This document shows, piece by piece, positions 1-6,029 of a DNA stretch of 6,316 bases. Each line of letters begins with the position of its first letter. Positions within the stretch are counted from its first letter, which is position 1. This DNA is from an uncultured Chloroflexaceae bacterium (GTDB lineage Bacteria > Chloroflexota > Chloroflexia > Chloroflexales > Chloroflexaceae), in contig CAKZQX010000427.1 in assembly GCA_937141995.1 (NCBI GenBank), forward strand, positions 1-6,316. Direction: 5' to 3'. Under the pieces are notes generated by a model that saw only the letters and a list, made by a program, of their open reading frames with translations, did no database searches and was not told the DNA's origin. Position numbers and translations under genes: made by a program.

Positions 1-72
1 TCACAAACATGTTGCACGTTGTGCAACATGTTTGTGAAAAAGCATGGAATCTTCCACCCTGCCGGAGGCGAA
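1..72. repeat. Hairpin-plus-tail repeat, copy 1 (cut by window start)
   Basis: A perfect 17-bp inverted repeat (1-17 with 21-37) closes a 3-nt loop, GTT. It is followed by a 12-nt linker beginning AAAAG (38-49) and a 23-nt tail (50-72) whose core is CTGCCGGAGGCGAA. The tail contains GCC-GGA-GGC, a possible mini-hairpin with a 3-nt loop. The same layout with identical spacing recurs at 202-273, where 22 of 23 tail bases match. In copy 2 the stem extends a further 6 bp outward; here the matching left flank would lie before base 1, so this copy is probably truncated by the window edge. No coding function is seen. An alternative reading is a transcription terminator for a gene upstream of the window. 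Confidence 0.85.
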
Positions 73-91
73 GTCTCCTGTCGGTTCAACG

Positions 92-126
92 ACCGCGTAA
101 CTCCTGTGAATTACACGACTTACGCA
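92..126. repeat. Imperfect palindrome of the GAGTTACGCG repeat family
   Basis: Bases 95-125 form a near-symmetric palindrome, GCGTAACTC...GACTTACGC, with two C-C mismatches (101/119 and 104/116) and one G-T pair. The left half, ACCGCGTAACTCCTGTGA at 92-109, is the exact reverse complement of 1284-1301. The right half (111-126), read on the minus strand, matches 1323-1338 at 14 of 16 positions. The family therefore has four copies in this window, arranged as two inverted pairs on either side of the hydrolase gene. Whether it is a small mobile repeat or a protein-binding site cannot be told from one locus. Confidence 0.7.
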
Positions 127-195
127 GTGCAGCCTATTCCGGCCGGGTGATAAACCTGAACGTCAACTTCGCCAGTGGCAGCATAGTACTTCATA

Positions 196-273
196 TCTTT
201 TTGACAAAAATTTGGCTCGGAGAGCCAAATTTTTGTCAAAAAGAAAGGTCTCTTCCGCCCTGCCGGAGGCGAA
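196..273. repeat. Hairpin-plus-tail repeat, copy 2
   Basis: Perfect 23-bp arms (196-218 and 222-244) enclose the loop GGA. The inner part, a GGCTC/GAGCC core followed by AAATTTTTG, resembles a rho-independent terminator on either strand. The tail at 251-273 matches the copy 1 tail with a single A/G difference. Over the 17-bp stem shared with copy 1, five positions differ and every one is compensated in the opposite arm, so pairing is retained despite sequence change. The element ends 48 bp before the hydrolase start codon and could affect its transcription, but that is inference. Confidence 0.88.
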
Positions 274-321
274 TAGCACTCGTTCGTGGAGAACAGCATA
301 CGTGCTGTAACGTACATCTCT

Positions 322-1089
322 ATGCTCAAATGCATGACCTACAACATCCTCCTCGGCGGCTACGAACGGCGGCACCTGATCAGCACGGTCTTGCAGGCAG
401 TGCAGCCGGATATTCTGCTGCTCCAGGAACTGCACGATCCGGATACGCTGACATGGTTTGCCGCATGTCTCGATCACGACGCCCACTACTTTTATGCGCC
501 GAGCAATACCGGGCATCATCTGGGGATTATCAGCCGGTACCCGCTGGTTGCATGCCACAGTCTGCGGCCCTTCCCGCCGATTCGCACCGCCATTCTTGCG
601 GCAACCATCGCGCTGCCCACGCAGCAATTGCAGATCTTTGGCGTACACCTGGTTCCGCATCCGGCCCTGCTGCTGGAGTTGTGGCGCTGGTGGGAGGTGC
701 GCGTACTCCTGCGCTATGCGCGGCCTGAACAACCGGCCCCCTGTCTGATTGCCGGCGACTTTAATGCGATTGCGCCGGAGGATCGGCTGGTCATCCACGC
801 GCTGCCGGGCCTGCTCAAACTTATGCTGCTGTCCCAGGGCGGACGGGTCTTTCACTATGCGCCGGCAGCCCTGCGGGCCGCCGGGTTCACTGACTGCTAC
901 CGCTCCCTGCACCCGAATACACCGGGCTTTACCCTGCCCGTTCACCGTCCCAACGCACGCCTGGATTACATCTTTGCCAACCCGACCCTGGCGACGACAC
1001 TCACAAGTTGTTTCGTTGTCACCGAACCCGCGACAGTACGGGAAGCATCGGATCACCTGCCGCTGGTTGCCACATTTGACCTGGAGTAG
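322..1089 (+). CDS. Endonuclease/exonuclease/phosphatase (EEP) family hydrolase
   Basis: A complete 255-aa protein carrying the full set of metal-dependent EEP-fold motifs. In order: MTYNIL with Asn8; DILLLQEL with metal-binding Glu36; GIISRYP at 68-74; GVHL with His109; AGDFN with Asp146 and Asn148; RLDYIF at 213-218 with Asp215; and SDHLPL with the catalytic pair Asp244-His245. The family cleaves phosphodiester or phosphomonoester bonds in nucleic acids, inositol phosphates or sphingomyelin, usually with Mg2+. The substrate cannot be read from these motifs. No signal peptide or membrane segment is seen, so it is probably cytoplasmic. I chose ATG 322 because the conserved first strand starts directly after it. 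A GTG at 286 would add 12 residues with no family resemblance. Neither start has a convincing Shine-Dalgarno site, and a 6-bp hairpin (293-308) lies just upstream of 322. The gene stands alone between repeat-filled spacers. Confidence 0.9.
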   Translation: MLKCMTYNILLGGYERRHLISTVLQAVQPDILLLQELHDPDTLTWFAACLDHDAHYFYAPSNTGHHLGIISRYPLVACHSLRPFPPIRTAILAATIALPTQQLQIFGVHLVPHPALLLELWRWWEVRVLLRYARPEQPAPCLIAGDFNAIAPEDRLVIHALPGLLKLMLLSQGGRVFHYAPAALRAAGFTDCYRSLHPNTPGFTLPVHRPNARLDYIFANPTLATTLTSCFVVTEPATVREASDHLPLVATFDLE

Positions 1090-1091
1090 CC

Positions 1092-1155
1092 ATCAGCACT
1101 CAGCTCTCAGCTTTCAGTTTTCAGTTTGGTACAATGCTGACCGCTGAGTGCTGAT
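1092..1155. repeat. Opposed CAGCNNT heptad arrays forming a large inverted repeat
   Basis: Five 7-bp units on the + strand (1094-1128: CAGCACT, CAGCTCT, CAGCTTT, CAGTTTT, CAGTTTG) are followed by GTAC (1129-1132). Three units of the same family then follow on the minus strand (1133-1153: CAGCACT, CAGCGGT, CAGCATT read outside-in). The outer ends form a perfect 13-bp inverted repeat (1092-1104 with 1143-1155). The element begins two bases after the hydrolase stop codon. It could fold as a hairpin at the mRNA 3' end, although no T-run follows, so a classic terminator is not supported. Confidence 0.75.
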
Positions 1156-1243
1156 TGCCGATACCTGAAAGAGAGAAATCTTGATGTGCCCATTCCGTCA
1201 AACACATGCCGGCAACCTTCGTCCAACGTCTGAAACCCGACCA

Positions 1244-1282
1244 CTGACGGCTGACGGCTGACGGCTAACGGCTGATGGCTGA
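1244..1282. repeat. Tandem 7-bp repeat, CTGACGG x5 plus partial
   Basis: Units at 1244, 1251 and 1258 are identical (CTGACGG). The next two have decayed (CTAACGG, CTGATGG), and CTGA closes the array. On the minus strand the unit reads CAGCCGT, the same CAGCNNT consensus as the arrays at 1094-1153, here with minus orientation. The array stops two bases before the GAGTTACGCG repeat at 1284. Between the two heptad blocks, 1156-1243 shows no feature beyond a 25-codon open frame that I reject. Confidence 0.85.
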
Positions 1283-1283
1283 A

Positions 1284-1340
1284 TCACAGGAGTTACGCGG
1301 TTACGAACCCGGAAGGAACATTCGCGTAACTCGTGTAAAT
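1284..1340. repeat. GAGTTACGCG inverted repeat pair
   Basis: Arms at 1286-1299 and 1323-1336 pair at 13 of 14 positions (one G-G mismatch at 1289/1333) around a 23-nt spacer. The left arm, extended to 1284-1301, is the exact 18-bp reverse complement of 92-109. The right arm resembles the other half of that first palindrome. Here the GCG ends face inward, whereas at 92-126 they face outward. The pair ends 36 bp upstream of the -35 box of the glycosyltransferase promoter. Confidence 0.75.
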
Positions 1341-1375
1341 CAGTTCAATCTAAACAGATCTTCAGCCATCTGCTC

Positions 1376-1404
1376 TTGTCCCTAATGCCGGCTGATGCTA
1401 TAAT
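1376..1404 (+). promoter_or_regulatory. Sigma-70-type extended -10 promoter for the glycosyltransferase unit
   Basis: The -35-like TTGTCC (1376-1381) and a perfect TATAAT (1399-1404) are separated by exactly 17 bp. TG sits one base upstream of the -10 box (TGCTATAAT), giving an extended -10. The predicted transcription start is near 1411, which leaves a leader of about 83 nt before ATG 1494. A short CAGAT/ATCTG inverted repeat (1355-1359 with 1368-1372) lies just upstream of the -35 box and could be an operator, but five bases per arm is weak evidence. Confidence 0.7.
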
Positions 1405-1432
1405 CTCAACTGCTTTGCGTAGCGTATCGTCG

Positions 1433-1467
1433 TAGCAGTAACCGATATACCCTGGTACGTACTGCTA
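1433..1467 (+). promoter_or_regulatory. Leader hairpin upstream of the glycosyltransferase gene
   Basis: TAGCAGTA (1433-1440) and TACTGCTA (1460-1467) form a perfect 8-bp stem with a 19-nt loop inside the predicted leader. It ends 17 bases before the GAGG ribosome site (1485-1488). It could modulate translation or mRNA stability, or be an operator in DNA form. It does not match any riboswitch I recognise and no T-run follows it. Confidence 0.4.
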
Positions 1468-1493
1468 ACAGGAACTGGTGTAACGAGGCTTTC

Positions 1494-2711
1494 ATGCGCG
1501 TTTTGATGCTAACCTGGGAATATCCGCCCCATCTTATCGGCGGTCTGGGAAAACATATTGCCGACCTGCTACCCGTCCTCGCGGCGGAAGGGGTTGAGGT
1601 CGTTGTCCTCACCCCCCGGCTGCGGGGTGGCGCTGAATACGAAATAGTTGCTCCCGGCGCACAGATTTTCCGTGCTCATCCGCCCTACGTGAACGGTCAT
1701 GGGTTTATTGCCCAGGTTGAGCAGACCAATCGCGAACTGGAGCAGGCGGGCCGGGCACTGTACGAGCAGTTCGGTGGGTTTGATCTGATCCACAACCACG
1801 ACTGGCTGACCACCCGCGCCGCCATTGCCCTCAAGCAGGAGTGGCGCATTCCAATGGTGGCAACGGTTCACTCCACCGAGCGTGGCCGCCGCCAGGGGGT
1901 GCTCAGCGACGATCATGCGCGGCGCGTCCACGACATTGAGTGGCAACTGACCTATGAGGCCTGGCGGGTGATTGTCTGTTCCCACTTTATGGCGGCACAA
2001 ATGACCGAGTATTTCCACACACCGTCCGACAAGATCAACGCGGTGCCGAATGGCGTCTATGTGCCGCCCAATCCCTTTCGCAATGCGGAGGAACGACTGG
2101 CTTTTCGCCGGCGCTATGTTGCCGACGAGCAGCGGTTGGCCTTCTATGTCGGGCGCATTGTCTATGAGAAAGGATTACAGGTGTTGCTGGATGCCTGGCA
2201 TCAGGTGCTGGCACAGGTCAATACCCGCCTGGTGATTGCCGGTACCGGCCCCTACCTGAACTCACTGCGCACCCAGGCCGAGCGGCTCGGATTGCAGGAG
2301 CATGTCCTCTTTCCCGGCTTTGTCTCCGATGAAGAGCGGGACTGTCTCTACCATGTCGCCGATGTCGCGGCCTTTCCCTCGCTCTACGAGCCTTTCGGCA
2401 TTGTTGCGCTGGAAGCCTTTGCCGCCGAGTGCCCGGTGGTTGTCTCTCAGACGGGCGGACTGATGGAGGTCGTACGTCACCACGAGACCGGCATTATCGT
2501 CTATCCGGGCAGCGCCGGATCGCTGGCCTGGGGCATCCTGCATACGCTGCAACATCCCGACTGGTCGCAGGCGCGGGTGGTGAACGCGCTGAACGAGGTG
2601 CGGGATAACTACAACTGGCGACACATTGCCCGTAGTACGATTGCGGTGTACAATCAGGTGTACGAGGAGTGGCTGGTGAGTAGCTGGCGGAAAGCCGGTA
2701 TAACGCGATAG
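1494..2711 (+). CDS. GT4-family glycosyltransferase, glycogen synthase-like
   Basis: A complete 405-aa, two-domain GT-B retaining glycosyltransferase. The N-terminal Rossmann domain starts WEYPPHLIGGLGKH (8-21), with the glycine-rich acceptor/donor loop GGLGK at 16-20. HNHDW (100-104) and TVHSTE (124-129) follow. The stretch from about 125 to 165 (HSTERGRR, HDIEW, LTYEAWRVIVCS) is typical of single-domain glycogen synthase-like GT4 enzymes. The C-terminal nucleotide-sugar domain has YVGRIVYEKG (218-227; Arg221, Lys226), VIAGTGP (247-253) and the EX7E motif at Glu299/Glu307. The likely reaction is transfer of a hexose from a nucleotide sugar; a glucan product is suggested but not proven. No signal peptide or membrane segment is seen, so it is expected in the cytoplasm. 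The start at ATG 1494 is supported by GAGG five bases upstream and by the immediate start of the first strand. The next gene begins 13 bp after the stop. Confidence 0.92.
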   Translation: MRVLMLTWEYPPHLIGGLGKHIADLLPVLAAEGVEVVVLTPRLRGGAEYEIVAPGAQIFRAHPPYVNGHGFIAQVEQTNRELEQAGRALYEQFGGFDLIHNHDWLTTRAAIALKQEWRIPMVATVHSTERGRRQGVLSDDHARRVHDIEWQLTYEAWRVIVCSHFMAAQMTEYFHTPSDKINAVPNGVYVPPNPFRNAEERLAFRRRYVADEQRLAFYVGRIVYEKGLQVLLDAWHQVLAQVNTRLVIAGTGPYLNSLRTQAERLGLQEHVLFPGFVSDEERDCLYHVADVAAFPSLYEPFGIVALEAFAAECPVVVSQTGGLMEVVRHHETGIIVYPGSAGSLAWGILHTLQHPDWSQARVVNALNEVRDNYNWRHIARSTIAVYNQVYEEWLVSSWRKAGITR

Positions 2712-2724
2712 GATCAGCAGCATC

Positions 2725-4065
2725 ATGGCCGATACGGACAATCTGTTGCGGCAGGGGATTGCTGCCGCCAAAGCGGGGAAGCGCGAAGAGTCGCGTCAAC
2801 TCCTAATGCAAGTCGTTGAGGCGCATGAGCGCAACGAGATGGCCTGGTTATGGCTTGCCAGTGTGGTTGATGATCCGGCGGACCAGCGTGTTTGCCTGGA
2901 AAATGTGCTTGATCTGAATCCCGCTAACAAGAATGCACAAAAAGGGTTGGCCTGGCTGAATGAGAAGCACCCACCGCCCGCCACGGAAGTGACCACCACG
3001 TTGGAGGAGACCGGCAGCGCGGCTCAGTCGCCGGGGCCGGCGGAAACCGGCCCAACGCGCCAGTTGAGCTATGACGGCGCTACACCGCTGGCAATACGCC
3101 CGAAAGATCCCGTCCCGGAACCGGAACCGGCGACTCCCGCGCCGTCCGCTCCGGCGGAGTTGCCCTGCCCCTACTGCGGCGCGGCAACCGAACTGCACCA
3201 CGCCCGTTGCCCCAAATGCCGGAACAACCTGATGGCCCGGAGCGCGGCAAACGAGCAGCGTTCAATCGCCACAACAATTCTGGCGATCCTCTGGTTCATC
3301 TCCGGGATACCCAGTGTCCTGGGGGGGCTTTTCTACATTGGGTTTGCGATATACCTCTCAGTAGCCATCCGTTCTGATTCAGCCAGAGAAACGTTTGCGG
3401 CCGATCCGGAACTGGCCGGAGCCTTGGGGCTACTTGATCTCGGAGCGACGATTGGCGTTGTGGTCGGTGTGCTGACGCTGTTGCTGGGGGTGTTCTATAT
3501 TTTTATTGGCCGCGGATTTCTGAAACGTCGGCCATGGGCCTATGTTGTGCATTGTGTCCTGCTGGTTCTCAGCTTGCTCACTGCGGTGCCGGCGCTTGGG
3601 CTTAGTCTCCTGGGTACAGGCGTGGCCGCAGTAGGGGTGACTTCGGAAGAACCCGGGATGGTGGGGTCACTGCTGGGGGTTGTTGTCGGCATCCTGGTGT
3701 GCGGCGTTGTCCCGCTGGCGCTCTATGTTTTTCTCACCTTCAAAAGTTACCGGGATTTTTATGGTCCCAAAGTGCGCCTGGTGCCGGAACTGGAAGCACA
3801 CGAGGATACCGATCTCTACAATGCCGGGGTCGCCTTTAAGAATCGGGGCATGTGGTATATGGCGATGAAAGCCTGGGAAGGCGCGGCCAGAATACGCCCC
3901 CGCGATACCAACTATCGCCACGCCCTGGGGTTAGCCTATGCGCAACTCAACCAGTTTGATCAAGCTATTGCCACCCTGCGCGATGCGCTCACCATTGCGC
4001 CAAATGATGTCAAGATCCAGGAAAGCCTGTCACTCGTGGAGAAACAGGCCGCCCGCAAACGGTAG
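2725..4065 (+). CDS. TPR / zinc-ribbon / four-segment membrane protein
   Basis: A complete 446-aa mosaic protein. Residues 4-78 form N-terminal TPR-like helices (AWLWLASVV, CLENVLDLNPANKNA). Residues 82-146 are a Pro/Glu/Ala-rich linker. A zinc ribbon follows: CPYC at 148-151 and CPKC at 162-165. Hydrophobic segments lie at about 181-213, 237-263, 271-297 and 313-339. Two C-terminal TPR units cover about 363-435 (LYNAGVAFKNRG, ALGLAYAQLNQFDQAI). Positive residues flank segment 1 (before it), the loop between segments 2 and 3 (GRGFLKRRP) and the region after segment 4. This predicts both TPR ends and the zinc ribbon in the cytoplasm. The likely role is a membrane-anchored scaffold for protein contacts; the partner is unknown. 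The start ATG 2725 has AGGA 11 bases upstream. It is probably cotranscribed with the glycosyltransferase. A run of seven G lies at 3321-3327. Confidence 0.88.
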   Translation: MADTDNLLRQGIAAAKAGKREESRQLLMQVVEAHERNEMAWLWLASVVDDPADQRVCLENVLDLNPANKNAQKGLAWLNEKHPPPATEVTTTLEETGSAAQSPGPAETGPTRQLSYDGATPLAIRPKDPVPEPEPATPAPSAPAELPCPYCGAATELHHARCPKCRNNLMARSAANEQRSIATTILAILWFISGIPSVLGGLFYIGFAIYLSVAIRSDSARETFAADPELAGALGLLDLGATIGVVVGVLTLLLGVFYIFIGRGFLKRRPWAYVVHCVLLVLSLLTAVPALGLSLLGTGVAAVGVTSEEPGMVGSLLGVVVGILVCGVVPLALYVFLTFKSYRDFYGPKVRLVPELEAHEDTDLYNAGVAFKNRGMWYMAMKAWEGAARIRPRDTNYRHALGLAYAQLNQFDQAIATLRDALTIAPNDVKIQESLSLVEKQAARKR

Positions 4066-4070
4066 GTTTA

Positions 4071-4091
4071 GGGGACAGGGGACAGAAGACA
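4071..4091. repeat. Short tandem 7-bp repeat, GGGGACA x3
   Basis: GGGGACA, GGGGACA and GAAGACA run in tandem, followed by GGGG, starting five bases after the TPR-gene stop codon. It is another 7-bp-period array placed right behind a stop codon, like the array at 1094, but with a different unit. No function is evident. Confidence 0.6.
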
Positions 4092-4120
4092 GGGGCTCTC
4101 GCAGGTGTAGGCTTTTTGTG

Positions 4121-4143
4121 GTAGGGACGCGCTTCTGCGCGTC
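4121..4143. repeat. GTAGGGACGCG hairpin repeat
   Basis: GACGCGC (4126-4132) and GCGCGTC (4137-4143) form a perfect 7-bp GC-rich stem with loop TTCT, preceded by GTAGG. The GTAGGG-plus-GC-hairpin pattern resembles dispersed spacer repeats I recall from many bacterial genomes; that is memory, not a search. A competing fold pairs TAGGGACG (4122-4129) with CGTCCTA (4151-4157). No T-run follows directly, so I do not call it a terminator. Confidence 0.5.
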
Positions 4144-4181
4144 GGCAGTCCGTCCTATGCGGGAAATGTTTTTCTAGCGCG

Positions 4182-4208
4182 GCGGTCGATGCCGGTTTAG
4201 CCGACCGC
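4182..4208 (+). other. Hairpin in the spacer upstream of aroC
   Basis: GCGGTCG (4182-4188) pairs perfectly with CGACCGC (4202-4208) around a 13-nt loop. It lies 82 bases before the aroC start codon. Directly downstream, GCATT/AATGC (4207-4211 with 4214-4218) is a second, overlapping short inverted repeat. The overlap means the two could be alternative folds, but no leader peptide or T-run supports attenuation. I see no convincing promoter in 4066-4290. Confidence 0.35.
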
Positions 4209-4290
4209 ATTCCAATGCAATCCGGTTAAAAAGTCTACCCTTGCAGGGGATAGGGTACATGCATCAGCGTCCAGGAGAGTAGCACAACCC

Positions 4291-5373
4291 ATGCCGGGAA
4301 ATAGTTTTGGTCATACATTCCGCCTGACGACCTGGGGCGAGTCCCACGGGCCCGGCGTGGGCTGCACCGTTGATGGCTGCCCCGCCGGTCTGCCGGTCAG
4401 CATAGAAGATATCCAGCACGAACTGGATCGGCGGCGCGTCGGGCAGAGCCGCGTTACCTCCGCACGCCAGGAGCGCGATCAGGTGCAGATTCTCTCCGGG
4501 CTGTTTGAGGGACGCACAACCGGCACGCCGATCAGCATGCTGGTCTTTAACACCGATGCCAAACCGGGGCACTACGAGGCGATTAAGGATCGCTACCGCC
4601 CCGGTCACGCTGATTACACCTGGGATGCCAAGTATGGCTTCCGCGACTGGCGCGGTGGCGGGCGCAGCAGCGCGCGCGAGACCATCGGGCGGGTTGCCGG
4701 GGGCGCGATTGCCAAATTGTTGGTGGCAACGGTCGGCGTGCGCATTTTCGCCTACACACTGGCGCTGGGCGATCTGCGCGCCCAGGTCATTGACGAGGAT
4801 GAGATCGAGCGGAACATTATGCGCTGCCCCGATGCGACCGTTGCCGTGCAGATGGTTGAGCGGGTCGAAGCCGCCCGCCGGTCACGCGACTCACTCGGCG
4901 GTATTGTTGAGGTTCGCGCCCGGGGCGTGCCGCCGGGGTTGGGCGAGCCGGTCTTTGATAAGCTCCAGGCCGATATCGGCAAGGCCATGTTTAGCATCCC
5001 GGCAATCAAGGGCGTTGAGATGGGTGAGGGCTTTGGCGTGGCGCAGATGCAGGGCTCGCAGAATAACGATCCCTTTGTGCAGCATCCCGATGGGCGCATC
5101 GGCACCAGCAGCAACCACCATGGCGGTATCCTGGGAGGGATTAGCACCGGTGAGGAGATTATTGTACGCCTGGCCGCCAAGCCGCCTGCCTCGATTGCTC
5201 AGGAGCAGCAGACCGTCGATCAGCAGGGCACCCCGACCTCAATTGAGATCCATGGCCGCCACGATCCGACGGTGCTGCCCCGGTTGGTGCCGGTCGCCGA
5301 GGCGATGCTGGCGCTGGTGCTGGCCGATCATCTGCTGCGCCAGCGGGTGGCCCGGCTCAACCTTGCAGAGTGA
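4291..5373 (+). CDS. aroC: Chorismate synthase
   Basis: A complete 360-aa enzyme of the usual family length. It converts 5-enolpyruvylshikimate-3-phosphate to chorismate plus phosphate, the last step of the shikimate pathway, using reduced FMN. The three family signatures are present: GESHGPGVG (16-24) with His19; GGRSSARET (123-131); and [10 protein letters not shown] (322-331). His106 in RPGHADYT is the second conserved histidine, matching the two acid/base histidines known in the family. [15 protein letters not shown] (274-288) is also typical. Thr327 stands where many homologues have Cys (RHDPC), probably neutral. No flavin-reductase domain is fused, so it depends on externally reduced FMN. 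ATG 4291 has AGGAGAG at 4273-4279, 11 bases upstream, and the conserved N-terminus begins at once. It is followed without a gap by a membrane-protein gene and then a TyrA-like gene, consistent with an aromatic amino-acid operon. Confidence 0.98.
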   Translation: MPGNSFGHTFRLTTWGESHGPGVGCTVDGCPAGLPVSIEDIQHELDRRRVGQSRVTSARQERDQVQILSGLFEGRTTGTPISMLVFNTDAKPGHYEAIKDRYRPGHADYTWDAKYGFRDWRGGGRSSARETIGRVAGGAIAKLLVATVGVRIFAYTLALGDLRAQVIDEDEIERNIMRCPDATVAVQMVERVEAARRSRDSLGGIVEVRARGVPPGLGEPVFDKLQADIGKAMFSIPAIKGVEMGEGFGVAQMQGSQNNDPFVQHPDGRIGTSSNHHGGILGGISTGEEIIVRLAAKPPASIAQEQQTVDQQGTPTSIEIHGRHDPTVLPRLVPVAEAMLALVLADHLLRQRVARLNLAE

Positions 5374-5381
5374 GGAGTGCC

Positions 5382-6029
5382 GTGAATAGCAGTCGCATAC
5401 GCGAGTGGAGCGATACCCATTCGTCAATTACGCAGCGGGTGACGCTCAGTACCAGCCTGGCACTGATGGCGGGCCTCTGCTGGGCCGGCGCACTTACGCT
5501 GCTCTTCCTGGCTGACCTGCGTGCCGAGGTCAGTCCGCTGGCCCCGCAGCGCCTGCTCTTCTACACACTGGTGCTGGCGGCCGGGTTGCTGACCTTTGTG
5601 CCGATTCAGCGGCATATGCGATTATCCCGCCTCGCGCTGGAGGGTGTCGGCGGAACTGCGCTGCTGCTCTACACGCTGGCATTTGTGCCGCCACCCACCG
5701 ACTGGCTGTTCTCCCTCCCCGATCTGCCGGTCTATGTTCTGCTCATCCTGGCGCTCTTCTGGAGCAGCGCTGCGCTTATCCGGCCCTTCCTCTACGCGCT
5801 GGGACAGCGGATCTTCCGGCAGCGGGCCCGCCGGATGGATGTGCGCCGGTCGCGCCGTCAGTCGTATGAGATTGGCCTCTTCTGTGCCTGCATAGCGATC
5901 CTGGGGGGGCTGCGCGTGATGACCTGGGTTAGCCTGCTGCTGGTTACGTTAATCCTGATTACTGCCGAGATCTTTTTCCTCTCGCGGGTTGAGGAGGAAG
6001 AGGGCGCAGTCTATCTGGGTGACGGCTGA
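5382..6029 (+). CDS. Multi-pass membrane protein between aroC and tyrA, function unknown
   Basis: A 215-aa protein I do not recognise. About five to six hydrophobic segments are visible, near residues 22-44, 57-75, 89-103 (weak), 115-140, 163-180 and 182-200. A strongly basic stretch at 142-160 (Arg-rich, including RQRARRMDVRRSRR) separates the last two segments from the rest and is predicted cytoplasmic. The C-terminus is short and acidic (EEEE at 204-207). No catalytic motif is seen. I chose GTG 5382 because GAGGAG (5372-5377) precedes it. An in-frame GTG at 5370 would overlap the aroC stop by four bases (GTGA) and add four residues, but lacks a ribosome site. Either start implies tight coupling to aroC. 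The downstream gene starts 16 bp after the stop. A transport or membrane-organising role in aromatic metabolism is possible but unproven. It contains a seven-G run at 5903-5909. Confidence 0.82.
   Translation: MNSSRIREWSDTHSSITQRVTLSTSLALMAGLCWAGALTLLFLADLRAEVSPLAPQRLLFYTLVLAAGLLTFVPIQRHMRLSRLALEGVGGTALLLYTLAFVPPPTDWLFSLPDLPVYVLLILALFWSSAALIRPFLYALGQRIFRQRARRMDVRRSRRQSYEIGLFCACIAILGGLRVMTWVSLLLVTLILITAEIFFLSRVEEEEGAVYLGDG

Noticed and set aside
201..206. TTGACA, a perfect -35 box, in the left arm of hairpin copy 2
   Set aside because: No -10-like sequence lies 16-19 bp downstream; the bases are explained by the hairpin arm.
196..244. Hairpin copy 2 as a definite rho-independent terminator
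   Set aside because: The GC core followed by T5 fits a terminator, but the stem continues symmetrically through the T-run and no upstream gene is visible, so I list it as a repeat.
9..728. Long + frame of 239 codons crossing the left spacer and the hydrolase gene
   Set aside because: It runs through both hairpin repeats and overlaps the clearly conserved hydrolase in another frame; the translation is Cys/Arg-rich with no recognisable fold.
163..1056. Antisense frame of 297 codons opposite the hydrolase
   Set aside because: It mirrors the GC-rich coding strand; no motif, and the + strand protein has every EEP catalytic motif.
1184..1261. 25-codon open frame (starting MCPFRQTHAG) with GAGAG upstream
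   Set aside because: Its end lies inside the degenerate heptad array, it is very short, and nothing supports translation.
1094..1282. Possible CRISPR array
   Set aside because: Units are 7 bp with no spacers of CRISPR length and no cas gene in the window.
1..1340. Complete insertion sequence around the hydrolase
   Set aside because: No transposase gene, no recognisable target-site duplication and no known IS ends; only repeats are present.
4505..5389. 294-codon + frame inside aroC
   Set aside because: Alternative frame of a certain chorismate synthase gene; composition dominated by Arg, Pro, Ser and Trp, as expected for a GC-rich shadow.
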